Assembly: GCF_003058465.1 (NCBI RefSeq)
Contig: NZ_CP028901.1
Span: 3,162,001-3,226,000, forward strand
Reading direction: 5' to 3'
DNA from: Orrella marina
GTDB lineage: Bacteria > Pseudomonadota > Gammaproteobacteria > Burkholderiales > Burkholderiaceae_B
DNA length: 64,000 bases
Shown: piece after piece, positions 53,722-63,943 of the stretch
Position numbering within the stretch: position 1 is the first letter of the stretch
How the letters are laid out: the number at the start of each line of letters is the position of its first letter
Position numbers and translations under genes: made by a program
Notes under the pieces: generated by a model
Told to the model about the DNA's origin: nothing
Databases searched by the model: none
The model's input: only the letters and a program-made list of their open reading frames with translations

Positions 53722-55239
53722 ATGAGGGCAACTTACAGAGACAGAATTCGCCATGCGGTCCTGGAGAGCCGCATTACCACCCCCGAGCGCGCGGCATCGC
53801 TGTTTCGCAACGCAATGACCGTCGGGATGAGCGGATTTACCAAAGCAGGTGATTGCAAGGCGCTGCCTGATGCGCTGGCTCGCAGGGCACTCGAAGATGG
53901 ACTGAAACTGAACATCATGACGGGTGCATCACTCGGAAATGAAAGTGACGGCATGATGGCACTTGCCGGCCTGGTTGAGCGACGTTCACCGTTTCAGGCA
54001 GATCCTCGTCTTCGTCAGGAAATCAACGCGGGACGCGTTATGTTCACTGACCAGCACTTGTCAGAGACGGTTGAACAGTTGCGCGCGGGCAATCTGCCAC
54101 CCGTTGACATTGCGATTGTCGAGGCGATTGCCATACGCGAAGATGGCAGCATCGTGCCGAGCACGTCTGTTGGCAACACGGCAAGTTTTGTGCAGCAGGC
54201 TCGCCAGATCATTGTCGAGCTTAATCTTGCCATGCCGCTGGCACTCGAGGGCTTGCATGACATCTATATTCCTGGCGACAGGCCTTCGCGCGAGCCGATT
54301 CCGCTCACGACGGTGTCTCAGCGTATCGGCACGTCCGCCATCAAGGTCGATCCCGATCGCATTGCTGCGATTGTTCTGACCGACAGTGTGGATAGCCCTT
54401 CGAATAACCTGCCCCCGGACGAGCAGACGCAGGCCATTGCAGGGCATGTCGTCGAGTTTCTCTCCGGTGAGGTGGCTGCCGGCCGCATGACCCCCGCTCT
54501 GATGCCACTGCAAGCAGGCATTGGTACGATTGCCAATGCGGTTCTGCACGGACTGGTAGAGTCATCCTTCAACGGCATGACCATGTACTCGGAAGTTTTG
54601 CAAGACAGTACCTTTGAGCTGCTGGATTCTGGGCAGCTGACATTTGCATCGGCGTCATCCATCACCTTGTCCGAAGCGACCTACCGAAAGTTCCTGGATA
54701 ACGTCGATCGCTATCGCTCACGCCTGGTTCTGCGTCCCCAGGAGATCAGCAATCATCCGGAGATCGTGCGACGTCTGGGGATCATTGCCATCAATACCGC
54801 GCTTGAGCTTGATATCTACGGTAACGTCAATTCCACACACGTCAACGGTACACACATGATGAACGGTATTGGTGGGTCCGGGGACTTTGCGAGAAACGCG
54901 CATCTGTCCATTTTTGTGACCAAGTCAACCGCAAAGAACGGCGCGATCTCAAGCATTGTTCCCATGGTGACACATGTTGACCATACCGAGCATGATGTCG
55001 ACATTGTTGCAACCGAGTGGGGACTGGCGGATCTCCGGGGTCTCGCGCCGCGCGAGCGGGCCGCACGGATCATCGATCGCTGCGTGCATCCGGACTATCG
55101 CGACATGCTGTGGGACTATTACCGCCGTGCCTGTGCTGCCGGTGGGCACACACCTCATCTGCTGTCCGAGGCGTTTGCCTGGCATCAGCGTTTTTCAAAC
55201 AGCGGATCGATGCAGGAGAGGGTTGTACAAACTGCTTGA
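53722..55239 (+). CDS. Acetyl-CoA hydrolase/succinate:acetate CoA-transferase family
   Basis: 505 aa. MTVGMSGFTKAGDCKALPDAL at the N terminus and GIGGSGDFARNAHLSIF near residue 390 match the class I CoA-transferases (AarC/ScpC/ACH1). The conserved glutamate is in the region YSEVLQDSTFELLDSG. It moves CoA between short-chain acids such as acetate and succinate. An upstream GAGACG precedes ATG. Likely regulated by the divergent LysR. Confidence 0.9.
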   Translation: MRATYRDRIRHAVLESRITTPERAASLFRNAMTVGMSGFTKAGDCKALPDALARRALEDGLKLNIMTGASLGNESDGMMALAGLVERRSPFQADPRLRQEINAGRVMFTDQHLSETVEQLRAGNLPPVDIAIVEAIAIREDGSIVPSTSVGNTASFVQQARQIIVELNLAMPLALEGLHDIYIPGDRPSREPIPLTTVSQRIGTSAIKVDPDRIAAIVLTDSVDSPSNNLPPDEQTQAIAGHVVEFLSGEVAAGRMTPALMPLQAGIGTIANAVLHGLVESSFNGMTMYSEVLQDSTFELLDSGQLTFASASSITLSEATYRKFLDNVDRYRSRLVLRPQEISNHPEIVRRLGIIAINTALELDIYGNVNSTHVNGTHMMNGIGGSGDFARNAHLSIFVTKSTAKNGAISSIVPMVTHVDHTEHDVDIVATEWGLADLRGLAPRERAARIIDRCVHPDYRDMLWDYYRRACAAGGHTPHLLSEAFAWHQRFSNSGSMQERVVQTA

Positions 55240-55297
55240 GAGCCAGTCCGGTTGATACGCTCAGGATTGCTTCACGATCGAACTTACCGTATAAGGA

Positions 55298-55717
55298 ATG
55301 AACCTGACTGATTTCTGGATGACGTTCGTGACCTCCCAAAACAAGACAATCGAGAAAGATGTGCTGTTGGACGTGGCCCCTGTGGAACGGGCGTTGCGCG
55401 AGTTCGCACACGACCGTGACTGGGATCAGTTTCACTCCCCCAAGAACCTTTCCATGGCACTGAGTGCCGAGGTGGGGGAGCTGACCGAGATCTTCCAGTG
55501 GATGACTGAAGATCAGTCCAGGACTGCAGGGGACGATCCCGGTACCGCACAGGCTGTCAGAGATGAGCTTGCGGATGTCCAACTGTATCTGGTGCGTCTG
55601 GCGTCTGTGCTGGGTGTCGATCTCAATCGGGCGGTTGCCGACAAACTGCAGAAGAATGCGCTCAAGTATCCCGTCGACAAATCCCGCGGAACCAGCAAGA
55701 AGTACACACAGATCTGA
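55298..55717 (+). CDS. MazG-like nucleotide pyrophosphohydrolase (dCTPase-like)
   Basis: 139 aa. Metal-binding pattern EVGELTE...DELADVQLYL and FHSPKNLSMALSAE match the RS21-C6/DCTPP1 subgroup of MazG-like enzymes. It removes pyrophosphate from nucleoside triphosphates, probably dCTP or unusual nucleotides. Alternative start at 55319. Precedes the nuclease-helicase gene by 36 bp on the same strand, so the two likely form one unit. Confidence 0.85.
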   Translation: MNLTDFWMTFVTSQNKTIEKDVLLDVAPVERALREFAHDRDWDQFHSPKNLSMALSAEVGELTEIFQWMTEDQSRTAGDDPGTAQAVRDELADVQLYLVRLASVLGVDLNRAVADKLQKNALKYPVDKSRGTSKKYTQI

Positions 55718-55752
55718 GCGTTTGAAACAGGGACAATCCGGAGTCTGCAGTC

Positions 55753-57624
55753 ATGATCGTCTACGAGGCCGACAAGAAGCAGTTCCTGCATCACAGCGAT
55801 TTCGATGACATTGAGGATCTGATTCTGGCGAATTATCAGATCACGACCGGCAAAAGGGTTAATGAATCCGAGATCCGGTCCTGGCGTGAATCTCTGAGCC
55901 ATGTCGCCAGGGTCCTGCGTGACGACGAGATCCCCGATGAAATGGGTGTGGCGATCGAGTTGCACATCCCGCAGTCTTCCAAGCGAATCGATGTCACACT
56001 GACGGGTCGGGATGCCGATGGCAACAAGAATGCGATCGTGATCGAGCTCAAACAATGGGAGAAGGCGCGCGCAACAGAGAAAGATGCAATCGTCGTGACT
56101 TATCTCGGAAAGGGACAGCGCGAGGTTGTACACCCTTCCTATCAGGCCTGGTCGTACGCATCCCTGCTCGAAGGTTTCAACGAGGCGGTCTACAACGGCG
56201 GCATTTCGATAAGGTCCTGTGCCTATCTGCACAACTATACCCGTGACGGGGTGCTCGACAGTGAGCACTATGCCGGGTATGCGGCCAAGGCCCCTCTGTT
56301 TCTGAAGGGTGCGAGAGAAAGACAAAAACTTCGCGAGTTCATCAAGCAACATGTCCGCTATGGTGACTCGAAGGAAGTTCTGTTCGAACTCGTCAATGGA
56401 CGAATCCGGCCGTCCAAAGCACTCGCCGATGCACTCTCGGGCTTGCTTGCAGCCAGGCCTGAATTTGTGCTGATCGATGATCAGAAAGAGGTGTTTGAGG
56501 CGGTACTGTCAGCCGTGCAAACAGCGAGTCCAGAGAACCCGCGCGTACTGATCATCCAGGGCGGGCCGGGTACCGGCAAAACCGTACTCGCGATCAATCT
56601 GCTGGTCCGCCTGACTGCGCAAGGTTGCTTTGGGCAGTATGTGTCAAAGAACGCGGCTCCGCGTGAGGTCTATCAGCACAAGCTCGTTGGCACCATCACC
56701 AAAACCCGTTTCTCCAACATGTTCACCGGTTCTGGCGGGTTTCATGGGGTTGAGCCAAACACCTATGATTTTTTGATTGTGGATGAGGCCCATCGCCTGA
56801 ACGAAAAAAGTGGGCTGTATGGCAACCTCGGAGAGAACCAGGTCAAGGAAGTCATCAATGCATCGGCCTGTACTGTGTTTTTTCTGGATGAAGATCAGCG
56901 TGTTGCCCTGAGCGATATTGGCAGCAGGGATGTCATTCGATCCTTCGCTCTGACCAAGGGGGCCAAAATTGATGAGTACGAGCTCGCCTCACAATTTCGC
57001 TGCAGTGGTTCCGACGGATACCTGGCCTGGCTCGATAACACGCTCGGAATCCGGGAGACGGCCAACATCTGGGTTGGTCCCACTGAGTATGAGTTTCGGG
57101 TGTATGACACGCCACAAGACTTGCATGCCGCAATCGAGGCCAGAAACGGGCAGAACCGGGCCCGTGTTGTTGCTGGCTATTGCTGGCCGTGGGCGAGCAA
57201 GAAGGATTCTGCCTCCTGGGATATTGTGATTGGTGACACCTACAAGAGGCAATGGAATCTGACCGTGGATGCCAGTCTATGGATCGTCGCCCCGGAGTCC
57301 ATCGCGCAGGTTGGCTGTATACATACCTGCCAAGGGCTCGAAGTCGATTACATCGGTGTAATCGTGGGGCCTGATCTGATCGTACGCGACGGTCAGATCA
57401 TCACGGTTCCAGAAAAGCGTGATCGGCATGACAAGACCATCCGTGGGTTCAAAAAGCGACTCAAAACGGAACCCGAAAAAGTTCGGGCTGAACTCGATCT
57501 GATCATCCGCAATACCTATCGTACGCTCATGACTCGAGGCATGAAGGGATGTTTCATCTATTGCACGGATGAACAAACGCGTGAGTACTTTCGTGCTCGC
57601 TGTACACCCGCAGAAACGACCTAG
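55753..57624 (+). CDS. PD-(D/E)xK nuclease-DUF2075 helicase fusion
   Basis: 623 aa. The first ~220 residues have a nuclease-like core: DVTLTGRD followed by AIVIELKQWE (Asp...Glu-x-Lys). The following DUF2075 NTPase has Walker A GGPGTGKT (about residues 274-281), Walker B FLIVDEAHRLNEK (about 339-351) and motifs FFLDEDQRV and SQFRCSG, then an arginine-finger-type IHTCQGLEVDYIGVI. Such proteins are helicases of unknown role, often in defence settings. Confidence 0.85.
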   Translation: MIVYEADKKQFLHHSDFDDIEDLILANYQITTGKRVNESEIRSWRESLSHVARVLRDDEIPDEMGVAIELHIPQSSKRIDVTLTGRDADGNKNAIVIELKQWEKARATEKDAIVVTYLGKGQREVVHPSYQAWSYASLLEGFNEAVYNGGISIRSCAYLHNYTRDGVLDSEHYAGYAAKAPLFLKGARERQKLREFIKQHVRYGDSKEVLFELVNGRIRPSKALADALSGLLAARPEFVLIDDQKEVFEAVLSAVQTASPENPRVLIIQGGPGTGKTVLAINLLVRLTAQGCFGQYVSKNAAPREVYQHKLVGTITKTRFSNMFTGSGGFHGVEPNTYDFLIVDEAHRLNEKSGLYGNLGENQVKEVINASACTVFFLDEDQRVALSDIGSRDVIRSFALTKGAKIDEYELASQFRCSGSDGYLAWLDNTLGIRETANIWVGPTEYEFRVYDTPQDLHAAIEARNGQNRARVVAGYCWPWASKKDSASWDIVIGDTYKRQWNLTVDASLWIVAPESIAQVGCIHTCQGLEVDYIGVIVGPDLIVRDGQIITVPEKRDRHDKTIRGFKKRLKTEPEKVRAELDLIIRNTYRTLMTRGMKGCFIYCTDEQTREYFRARCTPAETT

Positions 57625-57636
57625 CCTTGCGGGGTC

Positions 57637-58101
57637 TCAGCGATTAGAGTCGACGTAGTCCTTGATTGCGTCTTTGGCCGATTGCTGGATATGGTACAGA
57701 AACCGGCTTTTGGGTTCATCTGCTGACACGATCAGGAACATGCCGTTGTTGGGTTCTTCATACAGAACGTTCGAGCCATCTACCAATTGAGTGCCGAAGC
57801 GATTGTCGACATAGACGGCGGTTCCCATCTTTTCGTTGTCATTGCTCTCGATCACCATGCAGTCGACACTGACTGTCATGTTCAGTTCCAGACTGTCTGT
57901 GGGGGTGAGTCTGGCTTTGCGAAACTCGCTACCAATCTGACTCGATGCTTCTGTTTCTGTGAAAGGACAGTCTTCGCTCACCCACACAAACAGTCCGAGA
58001 TTTAGCGAATTATTCTGTTGCAGCCATGGTGCCGGGGCAGCCAGCGTATTGCCCGTGAGCGCCAGACAGATGCCAGCCAACAGTGTTTTCAGAATACGCA
58101 T
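57637..58101 (-). CDS. Secreted hypothetical protein
   Basis: 154 aa. Signal peptide (MRILKTLLAGICLALTG...LAA) and a mature domain with two cysteines (SEDCPF, VSVDCMVI). No known family. Convergent with the nuclease-helicase gene. Confidence 0.6.
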   Translation of the reverse strand: MRILKTLLAGICLALTGNTLAAPAPWLQQNNSLNLGLFVWVSEDCPFTETEASSQIGSEFRKARLTPTDSLELNMTVSVDCMVIESNDNEKMGTAVYVDNRFGTQLVDGSNVLYEEPNNGMFLIVSADEPKSRFLYHIQQSAKDAIKDYVDSNR

Positions 58102-58537
58102 GGAACGGGTTCTCCATCAGCAAAAGTAGTAAGCATCATTCGGTATCGGTCGGCACAAGTGAAGCAGTCGAACTGCCTCAGATGAGGGCATCTAGCTGAA
58201 TGTAGTCGATGGCCGGACTGTATGGAGTGTGCGTGGCGAGGTGTGCTGACAACATTCGGCAAAAGAGAGGGGTTTGATTTGCTGCGGACAGATTATTCAC
58301 CTGTGCGTAAAGCTGGTGCGCGTGTCATACTTGTTGACGGGCGCATTTCATAGACAGCCTGTTGATACTTCAGGAAGGGCAGGCTTGTTGAATGTAACGG
58401 GTTCTGGTGTGGTGACCAGAAGACATATGATCTACCGTTCTGAGGCCTTCAGAAACCTGATTACCGGATCCCCGATTTGACTGTCCCAAGCGCGACGGAC
58501 CTGTTCGACTGACCACCGGATGTGCCAAGGCCTCCCC
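58102..58537. other. 436-bp intergenic region
   Basis: Divergent promoter region for the secreted protein (minus) and the GGDEF-EAL gene (plus). No gene seen. Confidence 0.35.
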
Positions 58538-61500
58538 ATGAAAACCATCAAAGACTCCCTGGAACTGCAGGTTTGGCTATACATCCTTTTTGTGTCGAGC
58601 CTGTTGACCGGGACGCTTGGTCTGGTGGGCAATACATGGCCAGAACTATCTGTACCAGACTCGCTGATGGTGACAAGCCAGGGGGCGATTGCACTGATAC
58701 TCGGCGGCATCATCATGATGTCGTTGCTGCTAGGACTTCGTTCACCTAGGCTTTCTTCGGGGGTCTTGCTCCTGCTCATGGCTGTGTACAGTCTGCTCGA
58801 GAACGTCTTTGTCTCGATCTTGTTTTCGGGTGTGCCCTGGATAGCAGATCTCTCGAGCCTTGCATCCCTTCCGGCTGCTTGTGTTGCGTTGCTAGGCCTG
58901 CTGGCGTTACTTGGGCTGGATACTGTCCCTGGCCGGACCCTGGCACGCTTTGTAGGTCTAGTTGGCATCGGAGTTGGCCTGGTCGTCATGTACGGATACG
59001 TTTTCGAGCCGCCACAACAGAGCGACGAGCTGGTGCTGGGTTTCAGTCGGATGACCTCCGTCTTCTGTATTGGCTTCGGTATCGGACTGATGCTGCTGGC
59101 GATGACACCCGATCGTCCAAGTTTGCGTATCAGTGCCCCGGCTGCTGTGATCGGGGCTCTGAGTATCAGCGCAACCTTTGGACTGCTTCTGATTGCAAGC
59201 TGGGGATCTCATGCAGAACGTCACCTGGCCGCAAGGGCGGTGCTTGAACAGCAGGTCACTCTATTGCAGCGGGAGATGTATTCGTCGGTTGGATTGATTG
59301 AGCGGCTGGCCGATCGCTGGGCCTCATTGAACATGAGTGTGCCCATGGCATTGCAGCGAGTCGAGGTGCAACGCTACCTGACGGATGTCCCATCCCTGCG
59401 AGCACTGGCTGTTACCCGAAATGGTGAACAGTTCATTCTGACCCAGGGTAAGTCCTTTGAGGACCAGGCATGGCTTGAGCAAGTGTTGAGTGACCCGCAA
59501 GGCAAGCGCTGGGTGCAGAATATTGTTCAAAGTGACATACCGTATGCATGGCACATCACGGATCCGGCTTCTTCGTTGATGACAATCCTGCTGGTTCGGC
59601 CGACGGGCTCGCCACAGAACTTGTTTTTTGCAAGTTTTGACCTGCAGGCATTGCTGAATCCGCTATTGCATGCAGGTGGCCAGGAATACGAGTTCGCACT
59701 CGAGTCGACGGACCCGACATCGGAACCGGAGTTCAGCCATGGGCATGGTCATCCGAACGAAGTTTATGAAAGTATGTCCGTTTCCATCACGAACGGACCG
59801 ACTTTTTACGTCTCCTCGTATGCGGGTCCGGTCAACATGCTCAGTTTGCGTGGTGCGTTGGTTCCGGGCATTCTGATATTCGGTGTTCTGGTGAGCTATC
59901 TGCTGACGATGGCCAGCAGTCTTGCATCGATCCAGCGACGAAAATCACATGAACTGAGTGTGGAAGAGCAACGCTTGCGCTCGCTCTTTTCCCAGTCGCC
60001 AGACGCTGTATTCGAGTTCTCCAATGACGGAACATACCAGTCCTTAAATCGACACGCGCGCGCGATTACCGGAATCAAGGATTCAGATCTCGGGATAGTC
60101 AACTACCACGATTTTCTCGACAACAATGCCATGTCCAAACGTGATTACGCGATGTTCGACTCGGCGTTCGAAACCACCGTTGGTGGAACAGCACAAAACT
60201 TCAGTGTGACGTTTCTGAATTTTGATGATGAGTCGCGTGACTATGAGATCTCTTTTGTACCCATTCTGGTTGATGGTCGCGTCCAGGGCGTCTATGCGGT
60301 TGTCAAGGACGTGACTGAACGACTGCTTGCCCGGGAGAATCAGCACCTGCTCACGCGTAGCCTTGAGTCAAGTGACAGCGCGGTGCTAGTGGTCGATGTC
60401 AGAAAGGACACAATGCCAGTCGTGTTTGTCAATGCGGCATTTACCGATGTCACGGGTTTCAGCAAAGAAGAAGTCATGGCTGGGAATCTTTCCTTGCTCA
60501 TCTCAATGATGGAGGAGGCAGACGATGTCGAGGCGATCAACAGGGCGATGGAGAATGGTCAGGCTGCCAGTTTGACTGTCAAAAGTTATCGACGTAGTGG
60601 TGCTCCTTTCTGGAATCAGCTGTCACTGACCCCTGTCAGGGATGTGGACGGAAATGTGACCCATTACACCGCCATCATGAAAGATGTGTCTGAGATGCGC
60701 GAACAGGCGGGCAAGCTGGCTTATCAGGCGACACATGATGTGCTGACCGGACTGCCTAACCGCACTTTGTTCGAAGACCGGCTCGAGCATGATATCGCCA
60801 TGTGTCAGCGTAAAGGAACGCAACTTGCCGTGCTCTTTGTCGACCTCGACGAGTTCAAGCCAATCAACGATGCGCTCGGGCACCGTGTGGGTGATGAAGT
60901 TCTCATCAGCGTGGCCCGTTCATTACAGGAAGTTGTTGGCCCAGCGGACACGCTCGCGCGGTTCGGGGGGGATGAGTTTGTACTATTGCTACCCAATCTG
61001 AGCTCGGTTGCGCAGGCAGAGCGAATGGCAGAAATGTTGTTGACTCAGGTTGGACAGCCGCATCGAGTGGCGGGCAACGAGCTGTATGTGACTGCCAGTG
61101 TCGGGATCAGTCTACTGAGCGAGGGCCATACATCCGCCAGATTGCTGCAGCAGGCGGATATTGCAATGTACAAGGCCAAGCAACAGGGCAGGGACACCTA
61201 CGCAGTCTATGCTGAAGATCTGAATGAAAGTCTCTCCATGCGAGTCACTTTGCGCAACGAGTTGCAGGAGGCCATCAGACAAGAGCAGCTGCATCTGAAC
61301 TATCAGCCGCAGGTAGATCAGGCAGGTCGCATCTGCGGGATCGAGGCCTTGGTGCGCTGGCGGCATCCAGTCAAGGGCTTCATCTCTCCGGCGGAATTCA
61401 TTCCGGTGGCAGAAGAGACAGGGCAGATCATCCAGCTCGGTCGCTGGGTCACGACGCAGACGTGTCGAGACGCGAAACAACTTCTGGATATTGGTCTTCT

Positions 61501-62020
61501 CACGAGCAGAGTCGCGGTCAATCTGTCCACTCTGCAGTTTCACCGGCCAGGGTTTGTCGCAAGTTTGCTTGACATTCTGAAGCAGACTGACTTGCCTCCT
61601 ACGTATCTGGAGCTCGAGTTAACGGAAAGTATCCTGATGCGAAACAGTGAAACCGCAATAGGTTTGTTGCATATTCTGAGAGATAAGGGCATCAGTGCCA
61701 GCATTGATGACTTTGGAACAGGGTATTCAAGCTTCAGCTACCTGAAGGACCTGCCGGTTGAAAGCGTCAAGATCGACAAGACGTTTGTGGACAACGTGAC
61801 GACAGACCGAAAGGATGCCGCAGTGTGCAAAGGGATCATCACCATGGCACGCGAGATGGGCATGAAGGTGATAGCAGAAGGTGTTGAAACCCGGGAACAG
61901 TTTGAGTTGCTCAAGGGGTTTGGCTGTGACATGTTTCAGGGCTACTACTTTGCCAGACCCATGTCCTTCGAAAAACTGGTCGACTGGATGAAGTCCGGTT
62001 TGCCAGACAGCACAAAGTAG
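58538..62020 (+). CDS. Membrane PAS-PAS-GGDEF-EAL cyclic-di-GMP enzyme
   Basis: 1160 aa from ATG 58538 (MKTIKDSLELQVWLYI...). About seven N-terminal membrane helices, then a periplasmic-type region and another helix near 445-465, two PAS domains (about 480-720), a diguanylate cyclase with GGDEF (ARFGGDEFVLLLP, about residue 808) and a phosphodiesterase with EALVRW (about 940), DDFGTGYSSFSYLK and a C-terminal GFGCDMFQGYYF. Both enzymatic motifs are intact, so it may make or break cyclic-di-GMP in response to a redox or ligand signal. Confidence 0.9.
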   Translation: MKTIKDSLELQVWLYILFVSSLLTGTLGLVGNTWPELSVPDSLMVTSQGAIALILGGIIMMSLLLGLRSPRLSSGVLLLLMAVYSLLENVFVSILFSGVPWIADLSSLASLPAACVALLGLLALLGLDTVPGRTLARFVGLVGIGVGLVVMYGYVFEPPQQSDELVLGFSRMTSVFCIGFGIGLMLLAMTPDRPSLRISAPAAVIGALSISATFGLLLIASWGSHAERHLAARAVLEQQVTLLQREMYSSVGLIERLADRWASLNMSVPMALQRVEVQRYLTDVPSLRALAVTRNGEQFILTQGKSFEDQAWLEQVLSDPQGKRWVQNIVQSDIPYAWHITDPASSLMTILLVRPTGSPQNLFFASFDLQALLNPLLHAGGQEYEFALESTDPTSEPEFSHGHGHPNEVYESMSVSITNGPTFYVSSYAGPVNMLSLRGALVPGILIFGVLVSYLLTMASSLASIQRRKSHELSVEEQRLRSLFSQSPDAVFEFSNDGTYQSLNRHARAITGIKDSDLGIVNYHDFLDNNAMSKRDYAMFDSAFETTVGGTAQNFSVTFLNFDDESRDYEISFVPILVDGRVQGVYAVVKDVTERLLARENQHLLTRSLESSDSAVLVVDVRKDTMPVVFVNAAFTDVTGFSKEEVMAGNLSLLISMMEEADDVEAINRAMENGQAASLTVKSYRRSGAPFWNQLSLTPVRDVDGNVTHYTAIMKDVSEMREQAGKLAYQATHDVLTGLPNRTLFEDRLEHDIAMCQRKGTQLAVLFVDLDEFKPINDALGHRVGDEVLISVARSLQEVVGPADTLARFGGDEFVLLLPNLSSVAQAERMAEMLLTQVGQPHRVAGNELYVTASVGISLLSEGHTSARLLQQADIAMYKAKQQGRDTYAVYAEDLNESLSMRVTLRNELQEAIRQEQLHLNYQPQVDQAGRICGIEALVRWRHPVKGFISPAEFIPVAEETGQIIQLGRWVTTQTCRDAKQLLDIGLLTSRVAVNLSTLQFHRPGFVASLLDILKQTDLPPTYLELELTESILMRNSETAIGLLHILRDKGISASIDDFGTGYSSFSYLKDLPVESVKIDKTFVDNVTTDRKDAAVCKGIITMAREMGMKVIAEGVETREQFELLKGFGCDMFQGYYFARPMSFEKLVDWMKSGLPDSTK

Positions 62021-62575
62021 TGACAGCCAGAGGGCACGCGTGTTATCCCCTTGGCCCATTCAGTGCACCGTCAGAGAAAGATACATAACCGGTCGCAGAC
62101 CACATACATCCCACGGTTTGCGAGCTGTGCAGTAGCGTCTCCAGACTTTTATCGCGGCAAACTGGCAATCTGGGCCAAACAGCTCCGGGCGAAGTCATCT
62201 GACAGTACAAAGCCACGTTAGCCGGGTTGTTGATCACCAACCGGACATGGTCGTTCGAGCGATGTTACTGCCAGTCGATAACCCTAAGCCATGCTTGGTT
62301 AACCTGGTCAAATGCAACAAACTTCTTACTATCGCTGCTTTGTGTTTGCGGGATCTGTTTCTTCACAGCCTGTGCAGATACTGTCATCCCCTTCATGAGC
62401 AGACGCCGCCAGAAATCTGCGTTTACTTAACGGTTTACGCGTGCAAGATTTGACGCAACCGACTTTCAGAGCGGGTGGATAACCTACGGATCTGCCAAGC
62501 GATGCTTCTGGACTCGGGGGAAGGTGGTGCCGATGTCCTTCAGAATCCGCTTTCAATATTTGGAGTAGACAAAAA
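62021..62575. other. 555-bp intergenic region before the AtoE gene
   Basis: No coding frame or RNA I can support. It should hold the AtoE promoter; a GGAG site is 10 nt before its ATG. Confidence 0.4.
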
Positions 62576-63889
62576 ATGTTCAAAGTGCTTACTCGTGCCT
62601 CGGTGCGACTGGTCGAGCGTTACCTTCCAGATCCCTTCATTTTTGTGTTGTTACTGACAGTGGTGGCAGGGACTGCTGCGGTAGTAGGAGAGAAGAATTC
62701 TCCCATCCAGGTCATACGTATGTGGGGAAATGGCTTCTGGAGCCTGCTGACTTTTGCGATGCAGATGCTGCTGGTGCTGTTGACCGGACATATGCTGGCT
62801 AACACACCGATCGTCAAACGCTGGTTGGCAGCGCTCGCGAGACTTGCACGATCTGCCGGAGCGGCCATCGTTCTCGTGACGGTTGTCTCACTGGTCGCAA
62901 GCTGGATCAATTGGGGATTCGGACTCGTTGTCGGCGCGTTGTTTGCCAAACAACTGGCGAGTCAGGTCAGAGTGGATTACCGGCTACTCGTCGCAAGCGC
63001 TTACTCCGGTTTCCTTGTCTGGCATGGTGGGCTGGCAAGTTCGATTGCGTTGACGATCGCCACGCCGGGACATTTTTCTGCGAACAAGATCGGTGTCATC
63101 TCGACATCTGAAACGATCTTCTCGGTTTTTAATATCGCGATTGTTCTGGCGCTTTTTGTTGCTGTTCCTTTGATCAATCGGTTGATGCTACCCTCTGAGA
63201 AGGAAAGCGTCTATGTCAATCCAGCCCAGCTTGAAACCGAGGAGACCGAGCATGACGATACGAGCAATCGACCTGCAGACCGTCTGGAGAACAGCAAGCT
63301 AATTTCATGGTTGCTCGGTGCGGCAGGCCTGGCTTACATGTTTGACTACTTCGTAGTGCGATCCGGTAGCCTTAACCTGAACGTCATTAACTTCTCGTTC
63401 CTCTTTCTGGCGTTGATTTTGCACGGCACACCACGGCGTATCCTTCGGAGCCTTGATGCGGCAATCAAGGGCGGTGCAGGCATTGTGATCCAGTTTCCCT
63501 TCTACGCAGGGATCATGGCCATCATGATCGAATCGGGTCTGGCAACGAGTTTATCTGAATGGTTTGTATCGTTCTCGACCCCGACGACGCTGCCATTCTG
63601 GAGTTTTCTCAGTGCAGGTCTGGTGAATATCTTTGTGCCTTCCGGTGGTGGGCAGTGGGCTGTTCAGAGCCCGGTGGTCATATCGGCAGCGCAGGCGCTT
63701 GGGGCAGATATTCCACGTGTTGCGATGGCGGTCGCGTGGGGCGACAGCTGGACAAACATGCTCCAGCCATTCTGGGCCTTACCGGTGCTGGCAATTGCCG
63801 GGCTCAAAGCCAAAGACATCATGGGCTTTTGTCTGATTCAGCTTTTTGTGTCAGGTATCCTGATCTCGATTGGTCTGACCTGGCTCTGA
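62576..63889 (+). CDS. atoE: Short-chain fatty acid transporter, AtoE family
   Basis: 437 aa, the usual length. Begins VERYLPDPFIFVLLLTVV, and the conserved parts WGNGFWSLLTFAMQM, SWINWGFGLVVGA, FVPSGGGQWAVQSPVV and WGDSWTNMLQPFWALP identify AtoE-type permeases for acetoacetate or butyrate. About ten membrane helices. Expected to lie in a short-chain acid catabolic cluster continuing to the right. Confidence 0.92.
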   Translation: MFKVLTRASVRLVERYLPDPFIFVLLLTVVAGTAAVVGEKNSPIQVIRMWGNGFWSLLTFAMQMLLVLLTGHMLANTPIVKRWLAALARLARSAGAAIVLVTVVSLVASWINWGFGLVVGALFAKQLASQVRVDYRLLVASAYSGFLVWHGGLASSIALTIATPGHFSANKIGVISTSETIFSVFNIAIVLALFVAVPLINRLMLPSEKESVYVNPAQLETEETEHDDTSNRPADRLENSKLISWLLGAAGLAYMFDYFVVRSGSLNLNVINFSFLFLALILHGTPRRILRSLDAAIKGGAGIVIQFPFYAGIMAIMIESGLATSLSEWFVSFSTPTTLPFWSFLSAGLVNIFVPSGGGQWAVQSPVVISAAQALGADIPRVAMAVAWGDSWTNMLQPFWALPVLAIAGLKAKDIMGFCLIQLFVSGILISIGLTWL

Positions 63890-63943
63890 TCCATGACCAC
63901 TGCGGTCTGTCAGAACCGGCTGCAGTGCAGGTATGGAGTTGAT

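Noticed and set aside
63890..63935. CACTGC/GCAGTG stem after atoE as terminator
   Set aside because: Loop of ~18 nt and no T-run; too weak to call.
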